This document shows, in pieces, positions 43,173 to 54,645 of a stretch of DNA of 64,000 nucleotides. Within the stretch, counting starts at the first letter, position 1. Each line of letters opens with the position of its first letter. Origin of the DNA: Cephalotus follicularis. Taxonomy: Eukaryota; Streptophyta; Magnoliopsida; Oxalidales; Cephalotaceae. The stretch covers positions 188,679-252,678 of the forward strand of contig BDDD01000264.1 in the NCBI GenBank assembly GCA_001972305.1. Direction: 5' to 3'. The position numbers were made by a program, and so were the translations under genes. The notes under the pieces were generated by a model that saw only the letters and a program-made list of their open reading frames with translations, searched no databases and was not told the origin of the DNA.

Positions 43173-43847
43173 TCAACCGAGATGGAAGTCTTCGTCGATA
43201 ATCACTTGATTCATTTTCTCGTTTGGATCAGTTACGAAATCAGCAATGTCCAAATGGGTTATACCCATTGAACTAAAGTCTGATTGCGTAGTTTTTAAAA
43301 GGTCACAATGACCTATAAAATTTATTTCAATTCGTTTGTCTTTCTCTTTTAGAGAAGCTTGATATAAGTCGAGCAAATGCTTCGCTGTGCGACGAGCACG
43401 GTACCAATGACCTTCCATACCACATCGGTTGCAATTACCCTTTCTATTTTGGCTTTGTTCATCATTACTGGATTGTCCAACATTGCGCCACTTTTGACGT
43501 TGTTTTGTATCAGGATTTTGCCATTTCATACTATTATTATTACGTGGTCCCAAGAAATTTTCATTTCTTCCACTGCCACGTCCTCGTCCACGCCCTCTTC
43601 CTCGTCCTCCAAAATGGGACGAAGTTGCATTTACCTCTGGTAAAGGGGCTGAACCAGTGGGACGATTTTCATGATTTTGCAAGAGTAATTCATTATTTTG
43701 CTCCGCAATAAGTAGAGATCCAATTAGTTCACGATATTTCTTGAACCCGTGCAACCTATACTGTTGTTGTAGTAACACATTGGATGCATGAAATGTTCGA
43801 TATATTCTCTCTAGCAACATATCATCGATGATAACTTCACCACACAT
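43173..43847 (-). pseudogene. J1 gag: C-terminal part with zinc knuckle
   Basis: GFKKYRELIGSLLIAEQNNE and HENRPTGSAPLPEVNA precede an Arg/Gly-rich stretch (GGRGRGRGRGRG) and one zinc knuckle CNRCGMEGHWYRAR, in which the last Cys is replaced by Arg. The related copy J2 keeps that Cys. It is in frame with the N-terminal part (44228-43854) across a stop. Confidence 0.87.
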
Positions 43848-43853
43848 CCTTAA

Positions 43854-44228
43854 TTATGATACGATTTTAAACAACGTGGAATTATATTCCGAAACTGTTT
43901 TAAAATCCTGAAATCGTAGCTGTGACCAATCATTCAATGCATTTGGCAGTACAACAGCTTTCAAGTGCTCAAACCTATCATTTAGGTTTTGCCATAATTC
44001 AAGTAGATTTTCAACAGTTAGATACTCATATTTCAGGCCATCATCAATATGATGCCTTAAGAAAATCAGCGCAGCGACGCGTTCCTCATTTGATGCTGCA
44101 TTATCTTCATCAATTGTGTACCTTAATTTCTTAGCACTCAAATGCAGCTTCACATATAGCACCCATGATAGATAATTCTTTCCAGAAATATCAAGAGCAA
44201 TAAATTTCTGATTTTCAATGTTTGTCAT
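43854..44228 (-). pseudogene. J1 gag: N-terminal part
   Basis: LDISGKNYLSWVLYVKLHLS, LRHHIDDGLKYEYLTVENLL and LNDWSQLRFQDFKTVSEYN fit the UBN2-type copia gag. The start ATG at 44228 is preceded by about 70 bases of AT-rich sequence. The expected 5' LTR is missing. Confidence 0.87.
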
Positions 44229-44297
44229 TTTTACACTGAATCAAAAGATAAAATAAATGTCATTCAATCATAATAAATAAACAAAGTTTACTGCAAT

Positions 44298-44445
44298 AAA
44301 AAAAATTTGGGACCTCATTGGTGCAATCATAGGCCACGCTCATTTTCATGAGACCACTTGAGCATAATGGGGCTTGCCGAGACTCAAACGCCAGGCCTCA
44401 TGTATGAACGAGCGGCTTCCTACCCCTAAGTCACCTCCTCAATTG
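44298..44445 (-). mobile_element. SINE-like, tRNA-derived repeat with T-rich tail
   Basis: The minus strand starts gaggtgacttaggggtagga (A-box-like). About 50 bases later it has ggcgtttgagtctcggc (B-box-like, compare GGTTCGANTCC), then continues for about 75 bases and ends in aaattttttt. Order, spacing and short T-rich end fit plant SINEs such as Au or p-SINE1. No clear target duplication. It could be a decayed tRNA-related fragment. Confidence 0.5.
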
Positions 44446-44465
44446 ATGATAATGGTTTTAATAAT

Positions 44466-44482
44466 ATATATATATATATATA
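44466..44482. repeat. (TA)n microsatellite
   Basis: Short alternating TA run beside the SINE-like repeat. Confidence 0.8.
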
Positions 44483-44574
44483 ATATCCTTACTTACATTA
44501 TTAAATGGATCAAATATTAGATAATTGCAATAACTAAAATTGATCATAAAGTAAATAATGTAAATATATAAAAC

Positions 44575-44935
44575 TGTAAACGGGTTCTCACCTATACATC
44601 GTAAGGTGATACCGTTAGGTATTAAACATATAGGTTCTCACTAAGTCTCGGACAATTCCAGTAGACAAATGGTACCTCAAGAATAGTAAATCATAATAAT
44701 GTTTCACACCATTAGGGTTAAGAGAGGAGACCTAGCTATTTATATAATCCTTATTAGTAACCTAATGGGCTCGCTCATCAAAAGCCTAATTAGTTTACTA
44801 CAGCCCACACTAGCCAGTCTATATACGACTATTTAGAATATGTATGTCCCACTTTATTAGACCAATAGTCAACCTGGTTTTATTTAATAATAAATATCCA
44901 ATTAATATAAGCCCACATAGAAAATATTCTAATAT
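44575..44935 (-). mobile_element. 3' LTR region of copia element I (boundaries uncertain)
   Basis: 44714-44834 is almost identical to 50842-50961 in the 5' LTR, including the tatttatata promoter (44737-44746). Left of 44714 the two LTRs do not match, so one of them is chimeric or rearranged. The inner border is near the ctcccacttggg polypurine tract complement at 44936-44947. Confidence 0.55.
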
Positions 44936-45622
44936 TCTCCCACTTGGGCTATATTAATTGTTATATAATAATAAAAATAGATATATTTATTTTATCAAAA
45001 CAATTACACAGGCCAACTAAGTTTCAAAGTTTTGTGCGCATAAAAAATATTGGTCTAGAGACTGTTTCAATAGTCAACCCTGCGCCATAGAACCTCAAAC
45101 TCTGAACCATAGCGATAACTGTATCTTTTAAGCGATACAAGACCTTCCATGGTCACGAAAGCCTTTAGCACTACTAACATGGATTTAATATGGTAGTGTG
45201 GCGATTTGATAACACTCACAAGTTCCTCTTGTGTTATCCATCGTCGGTCACCAATTTTCTCTCCTTAAGTGGTACAGGCACACTAGAGAAAATCTATATT
45301 GTTCCAATGAACTTGTATGTCTTTAACCTGATTTCACGTGAAAATCTTTATGTGTCATAAGACATATCTTTAAGGCCAATAACTGAATGCCCCAGCCTTT
45401 GCTCAAGATTGACACATATCTCAAGACTTTAAACAATTAAATATATGACATGCCAACATGTAAAACACCAATGTGTTTAAACAAAGTAGTCGAAATAAAA
45501 ACTGAATTTATTCAACTTAATTGATTGCAAGACATAGTCAATATAATCCGATATAGTATCAAAAGATAAAACAGTACAGATGAAAACCCAAAAATAGAGC
45601 AAAAACAAATAACTAACTCCCA
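44936..45622 (-). other. 3' untranslated region of I
   Basis: Begins on the minus strand after the pol stop with agtgggagttag and ends at the polypurine tract cccaagtgggagaatatt. No ORF. Confidence 0.6.
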
Positions 45623-46555
45623 CTAAACAAGCGCATCCCATGATGCAACCAAGCCCATGCTAGCTACATGACTCTCAAAAATACAAGGACAAAGGCCTTT
45701 AGTCAAGGGATCAACAACCATATCGTCTGTACTAATATGCTCTACTGCAACGTCACCATTCTTAACCTTTTCCTTGATGGTCAAGTACTTTATCTCTATG
45801 TATTTCGACCCTGTGATACCTTTATTATTATTAATAAACAATACAGCAGAGCTGTTATCATAGTACAACCGGATAGGTCTAGACACAAAATCAACAACAG
45901 TGAATGTCCTCATAAAATTCCTGAACCAAACTGCCTCCGTAGCTGCTCCATAGCACGCTACAAACTCTGCCGGCATGGTCGAAGAAGCAATCAACGTCTG
46001 CTTTGCACTTTTCCAAGACACTGCCCTACCTGCCATCATAAAAACATAACTTGATGTAGATTTTCTGTCATCCTGACAACCAGCAAAGTCAGAATCTGTA
46101 AAACCCACTAATTGCAAATCATCAACCCGTCTATAAGTCAACATAAAATCTCTTGTTCCTTTCAAGTATCGTAAGACCTTCTTAGCAGCCACCCAATGAT
46201 CATGACCAGGATTAGACTGATATCTGCCAAGAAGTCCTACTGAAAAAGCAATATTCGGCCTAGTACATACTTGAGCATACATAATGCTCCCAACTGCACT
46301 AGCATAAGGTACTTTCTTCATGGCTTCCCTTTCAACATCATTCTTAGGACACTGTAACAAATTCAGCTTATCACCTTTGAGAACAGGAACATTCCCTGGT
46401 TTCCAATCCAGCATACTGAATCTCTCCAAAACACGATCAATATAAGGGGTTTGAGATAGACTCAACAAATGGCGAGAACGATCTCTATGAATCTGAATGC
46501 CAAGGACAAAAGAGGCATTACCAAGGTCCTTCATGTCAAACTCACTAGACAACAT
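45623..46555 (-). pseudogene. I pol: RT C-terminal part and RNase H
   Basis: 310 open residues directly following an in-frame stop in the RT. LGIQIHRDRSRHLLSLSQ, SAVGSIMYAQVCTRPNIAF and RNase H motifs GFTDSDFAGCQDDRKST, STMPAEFVACYGA and YYDNSSAVLF (Asp, Glu, Asp all present). Ends WDALV with a natural stop. Same frame as the preceding segment. Confidence 0.92.
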
Positions 46556-47665
46556 CTATTTGGTCGTGTGTAGCATGCCTAGATCATTGCTTGCTAACAA
46601 GATATCATCCACATAGAGCACAAGAATAATGAATTTGCTCCCACTGACCTTGTGATATATACATTGATCCACTGGATTTTCTTTAAAACCGAAAGAAGTC
46701 ACAACATCATCAAACCTGAAGTACCATTGTCTGGAAGCTTGTTTTAAACCATATATAGACTTCTTGAGTTTACAAACAAGATGACCATCATCAACTGCAA
46801 AACCTTCAGGCTGCACCATATAGACCTCCTCATCAAGATTACCATTCAGGAATGCGGTTTTTACATCCATCTGGTATAACTCCAAATCAAAATGAGCTAC
46901 TGATGCCATAATTACCCTGAGAGAGTCTTTCGAAGAGACTGGAGAGAAAGTTCCATTATAGTCTATTCCCTCTCTCTGAGTAAATCCTTTGGCTACCAGT
47001 CTGGCTTTAAACCTCTCAACCTTCCCTTCAGAATCCATTTTAGTCTTATAAACCCATTTACAACCAATAGGTTTGTAGCCTTCAGGCAATTCAACAAGTT
47101 CCCAAACGCCATTATGTCTCATTGACTGTATCTCATCTTTCATTGCATCCATCCACAAATCTGATTGAGTACTAGCAACAGCATCCAAATAAGTCAATGG
47201 GTCGATTACACAACCGATATCATAATCACTTTCTCCCAAGTAGATCTCATAGCAAGGCGGTATCGCCGATCTTCTCTCACGAGTCGATCTCCTGACTGGA
47301 ACCTCTGCTACTACATCCTGTGTCTGAATAACATCCGTAGGTACGGTATCAACAATAGGCTCTTGAACAGGTGTCTCAACCTCAACAGGTGCAACTGTAT
47401 GTGTAATAGGCTCAACATTAATTTTGGTAGGTAAAGAAAAAGATACAGTCGTCGTTTCATCTCTACTATCTTCAATCGTTTTAGAACAATCACCCAGTTC
47501 GGCTACATCGAACTCTAAAAACTTCGTTGTCTGTGACTCCACAATTCTAGTGCCTCCGTATGGGTTATAGAAACGGTATCCCTTCGAATGATCTGGATAA
47601 CAAACAAAGAAACAACGAACAGACCTCGAATCCAGCTTATTTAAGTTTGGAGTGTACAATTTCAC
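46556..47665 (-). pseudogene. I pol: integrase end, linker and RT
   Basis: Starts in the integrase C-terminal region (RCFFVCYPDHSKGYRFYNP). It passes a variable linker with VRRSTRERR and enters RT at GCKWVYKTKMDSEGKVERFK, ARLVAKGFTQREGIDY and MDVKTAFLNGNLDEEVYM. The catalytic YVDDILLASND is at about 46604-46615. It ends with one stop codon (46556-46558), after which the RT continues in frame. It is one base out of frame with the upstream segment. Confidence 0.92.
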
Positions 47666-48009
47666 CTCTTGTTTAGAATATAAAGGGCTGTTTTCAATGC
47701 TTCACCCCAAAGAAACTCAGGCAAGTTTGTCCTACTAATCATACTCCTCATCATCTCCATAAGAGTCCGGTTATGCCTTTCAGCGACTCCATTTTGCTCA
47801 GGACTTCCAGGCATAGTAAATTGAGCAACTATCCCACAATCCTCCAAGTATTTGGCAAATGGGCCTTTAAGCTGTCCAGCATCCCCATGTCTGCCATAAT
47901 ACTCACCACCCCTGTCAGATCTAACCACCTTTATGACTTTTCCCAACTGTTTCTCAACTTCAGTATGAAAGATCTTGAATTTCTCAAGAGCTTGAGACTT
48001 TTCCTTCAT
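47662..48009 (-). pseudogene. I pol: integrase catalytic core
   Basis: VRSDRGGEYYGRHGDAG carries the second catalytic Asp and MPGSPEQNGVAERHNRTLM the Glu. The first Asp (HTDISGPY) is in the segment before. It is in frame with gag-protease across a single stop at 48010-48012; a frameshift follows near 47662. Confidence 0.92.
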
Positions 48010-49689
48010 CTAGAACAAATAACCATATCGGGAATAGTCGTCAATGAACGTAATGAAATAAAAATTTCTACATAATGTGGCTGAATATGGTCCACTAATG
48101 TCCGTATGAATCACTTCTAATACATCAGTACTACGGATTGACGTTTTCTTCTTTATCTTGGTCATTTTCCCCCTACAGTAATCTATACATGTCTTTAGGT
48201 CACTGAATTCAAGAATAGGTAGGATGTCAGACTTTATCAGTCTCTCTACTCTTTCCCTAGAGATATGGCCAAGTCTTTTATGCCATAACATGAAAGATTG
48301 TTCCTTAGGTAAGGGTCTCTTAGATGCAATGTTGTTAACATTATAGCAGACATAGATATCATTGGGAGTCAAACACACTCTATATAGTCCACGAGACAAT
48401 GTGCAATGGCCAACCATATTTGAGTTGAAAAAGAGATTAACCGTAGAGTTCTTTATTTCAAATTCAAAGCCAAGATTTTCTAACAAGGAAACAAAAATTA
48501 AATTCTGTCTAAAGGACGATACATAAAGTGTATTTCTTAATATTAATTTAAAACCAGAATCTAAAACTAAATTAACATCTCCCACGAACTCCACGTCTGC
48601 ATCTTTATTGTTTCCAACTGTGAGCTTTGACTCATCCTTATTTGGCTTTCTCCGATTTATGAACCCCTGTATGGTAAAAGCAACATGGTTAGTTGCACCG
48701 CTATCCAGCCACCATGAACTAGATGGGGCTTCAGATAGATTGGATTCACAAACTAGAGCCAAAGAATCATTACCTGTATTCTCACGTTTGGCCAACCAAG
48801 CTTTGTACTTTAGACAATCCTTCTTCATGTGACCTTTCTTCTTACAAAAGAAGCAGTGGTCACCCTTTTTCTTAAAAGAAACTTTATTTGGACCCATATT
48901 ACTAGACTGGCCAGGTTCCTTAGTAGTTTCATGAGCAACTTTATTAGTATAAGTTTTGGACTTCTTACCTTTATGAGAATTGGAACCAGCAACATATAGA
49001 GCAACTTGACCTTTCTCCTTCTTTAGCTTTTCCTCCTCAGCAACGACCCTAGAAATCAAATCACTGATAGACCATGATTCATCTTGAGAGTTGTAATTGT
49101 TCTTAATGATGCTGAATTCAGGAGGAAGAGTGTTCAAGGCTTGGTGCATAATGCAAGTATCCGGAAGATCAACTTTAAGTGCCTTCAGTTTAGTCTGATA
49201 ATCCACCATACGAATAACATAGTCTCTAACCCCTTCATTACCATCATACTTCATGTTGAAAAGCACTTGCAGTAGAGACCCTATATCAGCATTCGATGAA
49301 ACACGATACCTTTCACTGATTGCAGTCATCAGTTCCTTAGCAGTGCAATCAGTCGGCAAGCCACTTTTCAGGTGATCCAAGATCGATCTCCTCATGGACA
49401 GTAGACAAATGCGATTACTTTTCATCCAGGCAGCATGCACTAATTTCTCATCATCAGTGCTAGCGACAGTCAAGTCCCCAGGTTTATCCGTAACAAGCGA
49501 AATATCTACATCTGCCATTTCCATAGCAAACTCTATGTCTTCCTTCCACTTCTTGAAGTTCGACCCAGTGAGGACCTCAATAGTTACCATATTGTTGTTG
49601 ACAGAGAAGGTGACTGTAAAATAAGCAATGTATAATATTAGCACAATGAGAGTAAAAAATGTGTCACTTGAAACCGTATAAGCACACAT
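48010..49689 (-). pseudogene. I gag, protease and start of integrase
   Basis: 559 open residues: an N-terminal hydrophobic extension that may be upstream of the true start (a Met at about residue 34, NNNMVTIEVLTGSNFKKWKE, looks better). UBN2-type gag follows, then a zinc knuckle CFFCKKKGHMKKDC with all ligands, protease WWLDSGATNHVAF, GAG-pre-integrase LWHKRLGHISRERVERL and the integrase entry HTDISGPYSATLC. It ends at one in-frame stop. With two stops and one frameshift in about 4 kb, I is the best-preserved copia element in the window. Confidence 0.92.
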
Positions 49690-50556
49690 AAAAGTCCGCA
49701 GGCATCACCATACAAACACCTTTGGGCGAATGCATGACATGCAGTTGCAAAACTTTTACATAGAAGCGGTCATGAGAATATATTCTAACCATAGACATCC
49801 CACCACCTTTGGGTGTATAGGTTTCCATGACTAGTCAATTCCCAACCATATGCTCCATATGTACCCTCTTGATTCCAATACACAACCACCACCTTTGGGC
49901 GTATGATCATGCACAAGAATTAGAGAAACTCCACCGTCGTATTAGATAGACATCACAAATCCAACCAAGAAGGCCACTTTGGTGACTACATCTTGACTAA
50001 ACCATGAAACTATTCCATACAGGAGTATGCTTTATATTACCCTCACCAAACCATACTGTGATTTTAGAATGATGGACAGAATAGAGGCCTGAATTGTCCC
50101 TAAAATCACAAGTCATGCCAATTACATTGTTTAAGTATTTTAATAATTGAATGTATACGCATGTAATATCACAATACCGAATATATTACTGTATGTATGC
50201 GCATTTAAACAATCAAGACTTTTCCAAAGGCATCGACGTCTTGAAGAAAAACGTCAATGTTATAGCAACAGGACACAAAGACATCGACGTCTTGAAGGGA
50301 AAACGTCGATGTTATATCAACAGGGCACAAAGACATCGATGTCCTTTCAGAAGACATCGATGTTTTTCGTTCAAAAATTTTCAGGTCAAAAAATCACAAA
50401 GACATCAATGTCTTTCGCGCGAGAATTTTTTTTTTTTCTTCATGATTTATGTAAAACCCTAAAGCAGCAGTTTTATACAAAAACAAAGCCACACCCAAAT
50501 CATAAATCATACACAACTATTTCTTTAACTTGATTAGGATTTCAATTCTAATCTAA
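49690..50556 (-). other. 5' leader of I with palindrome array
   Basis: Non-coding. 49715-49915 has three copies of caccacctttgggcgta-like sequence. 50215-50425 holds a GTCGAC array. No gene. Confidence 0.6.
50215..50425. repeat. GTCGAC palindrome array in the 5' leader of I
   Basis: Nine sites in 210 bases: gcatcgacgtcttgaag, aaaacgtcaatgtt, aaagacatcgacgtcttgaa, aaacgtcgatgtta, aaagacatcgatgtcctt, agaagacatcgatgttttt and aaagacatcaatgtcttt among them. They match the AAAGACGTCGACGTCTTT form of gypsy LTR D and sirevirus LTR E. Confidence 0.8.
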
Positions 50557-50572
50557 GGTCTCTCTGATACCA
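50557..50572 (-). other. Primer-binding site of I
   Basis: Minus-strand tggtatcagagagacc, two bases inside the 5' LTR end. Confidence 0.8.
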
Positions 50573-50574
50573 CA

Positions 50575-50961
50575 TGTAAGATAAAATTGTATGTCTGATC
50601 AATTTATCAATCCCTAGGATCTCTTTAGATAGAATAGAAACACCTAAATAACAATGATAGAAATCGTACCTTATTTAGGATCCATAATAAGCAGCGGAAA
50701 TCTGTAATGATCCTTAGTAGCAAGGTACAACTCTCTTAATTCCCTAGAACACTGGCTCAATGAGGCACCGTAATACACAAGAAGATAGCCACCTATCTCT
50801 TTTACTGTCGTATGTGTATTTTCTATTGTGTCAAGATTGTTAGGGTTAAGAGAGGAGACCTAGATATTTATATAATCCTTATTAGTAACCTAATGGGCTC
50901 GCTCATCAAAAGCCTAATTAGTTTACTACAGCCCACACTAGCCAGTCTATATACGACTATT
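50575..50961 (-). mobile_element. 5' LTR of I, outer end missing
   Basis: Starts (plus strand) TGTAAGATAAAATTG next to the PBS, with tatttatata at 50875-50884. It stops abruptly at cgactatt, where J2 sequence starts; the corresponding 3' LTR copy continues for another 100 bases. Confidence 0.75.
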
Positions 50962-53428
50962 CCAAATACTTCTCGTTTGGACAAAGATTGCAACTCTGCT
51001 TGTATTGCATCTTTCCATTTTGGCCAATCATTTCTTCGTTGACATTGTTCAACACTTTATGGTTCAGGATCCATAACATGATTTGTAATATCCAATGCAA
51101 CGACATAGGCAAATTTGTCATTAACTATAATCTCATCTCGATTCCATATTTGATCATTATGTGCATAATTAATCGAGACTTCTTGATTTTAAAATTCCAT
51201 AGCCTCTTCAGGGCTTTGTACTCTCTCTGGAGTCAATGTGGGTTCTGGAAATAACACATTATCTTGTGTTAATGCTATTTCAGGGTTTTGTACACCACCC
51301 TTATTTTCATTTTTGTTTTCGTGGTACAATATCTTTAGCACCAATTGGTCTACCACGTTTCAACTGTGGTTTAGACTTTAATATATCGATTGAGCTTTCA
51401 CTAGCTTTAGATATATCAATTCTTGTTGGAGCATTCACAGTTGGTATGTAAGATTTTATCACTTTTTGAGCATCATTAAATGCATCTGGTATTTGATTAG
51501 CAATATTTTGCAAATTAATGATCCTTTGAACTTGTAGTTCACATTCATTTGTACGTGGATCAAAACTATGTAATCTTGATGCTTTCCATGAATTTTCATT
51601 TTCATTTTTCAATAAAATCTTGTCTACCCCTAATACTGGGAAAACCAATTCATCAAAGTCGCAGTCTGCATAACGTGCAGTAAACATATCACTTGTTAAT
51701 AATTCAAGATACCTTATAATTGATGGAGAATCAAATCCCATATAAACGCCAAGTCTGCGTTGTGGTCCCATCTTGCTCCGCTGAGGAGGTGAAATAGGGA
51801 CATATACTGCACATCCAAACACTCTTAAGTGGGATATGTTTGGTTCTTGACCAAGAACAAGTTGCAATGGAGAATATTTATGATATGCAGTCGGTCTTAT
51901 ACGTATAAGAGCCGCAGCATGCAATATCGCATGTCCCCAGGCTGAAATGGGTAACTTTGACATCATCAATAAGGACGAGCAATCAATTGAAGTCTTTTGA
52001 CAAGAGATTCGGCTAACCCATTTTGGGTGTGTACGTGAGGAACAGGATGTTCAATGGCAATTCCTATTGCCATGCAATATTCATCAAATGCTCTGGAACA
52101 AAATTCAGCAGCATTATCTAGCCGAATAGACTTTATAGGATGATCTGGAAATTGTGCTCGTAATTTATTTATTTGAGCCAATAGTCTCGCAAATGCAACA
52201 TTGCGAGTTGAAAGTAAGCATACATGCGACCATCTTGTCGATGCATCTATTGAGACCATGAAATACCGAAATGGTCCAGATGGTGGATTAATCGGTCCAT
52301 AAATATCTCCTTGAATTCTCTCTAAAAATTTTAGAGATTCTACAACCACTTTTGTTGTAGATGGTCTTATAATGAGTTTTTCTTGCGAACAAGCAACGCA
52401 ATGGTTCTCATTATTCAATAGCATTTTCTGCTTTTTAAGTGGATGGCCATGTGAACTTTCAATGATTCGACGCATCATTGTCACACCTGGGTGGCCTAGC
52501 CGTTCATGCCAAATCATGAACCCTTTTAAGTCTATGACTTTTGAATCCACAACATTATGAGATTCAATTGCTCTAATTTTCATAATGTATAGCCCAGAAG
52601 AAAGCCCAAGGAGTTTCTCCAATATTTGCTTTCGGCCGGAAGCATTACCAGTGATATAAAGATATTCTTTGTCATTTTCATTTGTGGTTTCAATATGATA
52701 ACCATTTCGGCGAATATCTTTGAAACTAAGCAAGTTTCTTCTAGACTTTATCGAATATAAAGCATCTTTTATGCGCATTTGTGTTCCATTTGATAACACA
52801 AAGCTGGCCATCCCAGAACCTTCAATTAGGTCTGATGTACCAGAAATTGTTCCAACATTAGCCTTTGCTATTGTCAAATGTGAAAAATATTTTTCACTCT
52901 AGAGTATTGTGTGTGTTGTTGCACTGTCAGCTGTGCATATATCTCCAGTATCCATTGTATGATAATCTATAGATAAAAACACACATGTTAATAAATATAA
53001 CTATGTTATATTTAACTTGCATAAGCACTTTATTCAAAAGTGATAAATATTAAAACAATAGCACATAACATCAACCGAGATGGAAGTCTTCGTCAATAAT
53101 CACTTGATTCATTTTCTAGTTTGGATCAGTTACGAAATCAGCAATGTTCAAATGGGTTATACCCATTGAACCAAAGTCTGATTGCGTAGTTTTCAAAGGG
53201 TCACAATGACCTATAAAATTTGTTTCAATTCGCTTGTCATTCTCTTTTAGAGAAGCTTGATATAAGTCGACCCAATACTTCGCTGTGCGACAAGCACGGT
53301 ACCAATGACCTTCCATACCACATCGGTTGCAATTACCCTTTTTATTTTGGGTTTGTTCATCCTTACTGGATTGTCCAGGATTGCGCCACTTTTGACGTTG
53401 TTTTGTATCAGGATTTTACCATTTCATA
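50962..53428 (-). pseudogene. Element J2: copia relative of J1 lacking RT/RNase H and most of gag
   Basis: Collinear with 41069-43530 of J1 at high identity. Minus-strand frames: gag zinc-knuckle region to 53116 (knuckle complete: GMEGHWYRACRT), and protease through integrase at 52877-51966. The last includes DSGLYIMKIRAIES-type spacer, LGHPGVTMM, IRLDNAAEF (second Asp) and NGLAESLVKR (Glu), in better state than J1. Linker and post-integrase lie at 51969-51307. RT and RNase H are missing beyond 50962, and a (TA)n run at 53430-53442 replaces the rest of gag. Confidence 0.88.
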
Positions 53429-53487
53429 TATATATATATATATTTGAAAGACTAATTCAAATTACCTCAAATCTCAGTTGGATAAAG

Positions 53488-53503
53488 TCTCGTGCTGATA
53501 ACG
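53488..53503 (-). other. Primer-binding site of J2
   Basis: Minus-strand cgttatcagcacgaga directly after the LTR end. This is not the usual tRNA-Met TGGTATCAGAGC form, but a related type seen in some short-LTR copia elements. Confidence 0.6.
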
Positions 53504-53706
53504 TGTTATAAACTTCTGAGATTAATTAACAACTGAAAATAAAGAAATCAAGAGAGAAATTGAGAGAGAATAAGAGATTTTCTTATTATGAAATCCTTAA
53601 TTTCTTCTTAACATTACATTCATATTTATAGAAGTTTAGGGGTTGTTGGAATAGTAATTGGGTTGTTGGAATAGTAATTCATACTTAATTTTAATATAAG
53701 CTAACA
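53504..53706 (-). mobile_element. 5' LTR of J2 (about 203 bp)
   Basis: Similar to the J1 LTR at 39185-39413: aagagattttcttattatgaa, the TATAAATA box (minus strand, near 53625) and gttggaatagtaatt repeats. The outer end is taken as TGTTAGC on the minus strand at 53706. Confidence 0.7.
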
Positions 53707-54159
53707 TATAAACTAATTTGCACCAAAACATCTTTTATATATATAACTACTTCACCGAAAACCTGATGGCAACATATCAAACCTTTAAGTGATTGTGAGC
53801 TGTTAAGCACCGACGAATGCTAGCTACTGGTTAGCTGCTAAGAATGGTGTCGATTCAATAATGATACACAACTTATAACGATGGTGATGGAAAATAACCT
53901 GTACATTACTTTTTGGGATATTATTGCCTTTTTGTGATAGTAACACGCGAGATATTTTACAGTAATCCAATCAATGCTTAAACATGCAAACAAAACGACG
54001 GACTAGTAAAGTGAAATAAAAGGTAGCCAAAACTGAGATTCTAATTTTGTCATTTGAGCAATTGGAAAAGCAGAAACAACATTATTAAGTTAACGTAAGC
54101 CGAAGAATATCAACGTAAGTACTTACAAAAATTGAAACAACTCTAAATATCTGATTTAG

Positions 54160-54234
54160 TTGACGGTTGAAGTTGTAGAAGGCCCTACTAGACCACGAGT
54201 AGAGGGAATGAAACTGTGCTGATCATGGACCTGC
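54160..54234 (-). other. Possible terminal exon of an unknown gene
   Basis: On the minus strand a T-rich run and ttgtgttgcag (an acceptor-like AG) are followed by 24 codons (VHDQHSFIPSTRGLV, then a Ser/Thr-rich end) to a TAA. No upstream exon was identified, and a stretch this short can occur by chance. No function is proposed. Confidence 0.15.
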
Positions 54235-54645
54235 AACACAAAATTATTTGTTTTAACTTTTGATTTTAATTCAAGGAAAGAGGGTTCTCTTTTTTGCTTA
54301 TTAATTCATGCACCACTACCTCAGTTTGATTGGGGTGACAGTTTGCTTTCCCGGGTCAGTTAATGCTTGATCTATAAATCGATGACTATTAAACGACCGC
54401 TGCTAGCTCACATGCTTTGCCAAAGCTAATTAACAAGAACAGCAGCCCATTTTTTTCTTTTTTAAGATCCAAGATTGCGCAATAAATTTTTGGGCAAAAT
54501 GCATATACGTACACGGATAAATTTTTGCATGTATTCAATCTAATATAATTAATTAATAATATGTAATCACATAAATATAATAAATAAAATTTGTTTATGA
54601 AATAAAAGATAAAATAACTAATTAATGTTTATACAAATTTAAATT

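Noticed and set aside
44298..44445. Functional tRNA gene
   Set aside because: A and B boxes are degenerate and no cloverleaf with a proper acceptor stem could be drawn by eye.
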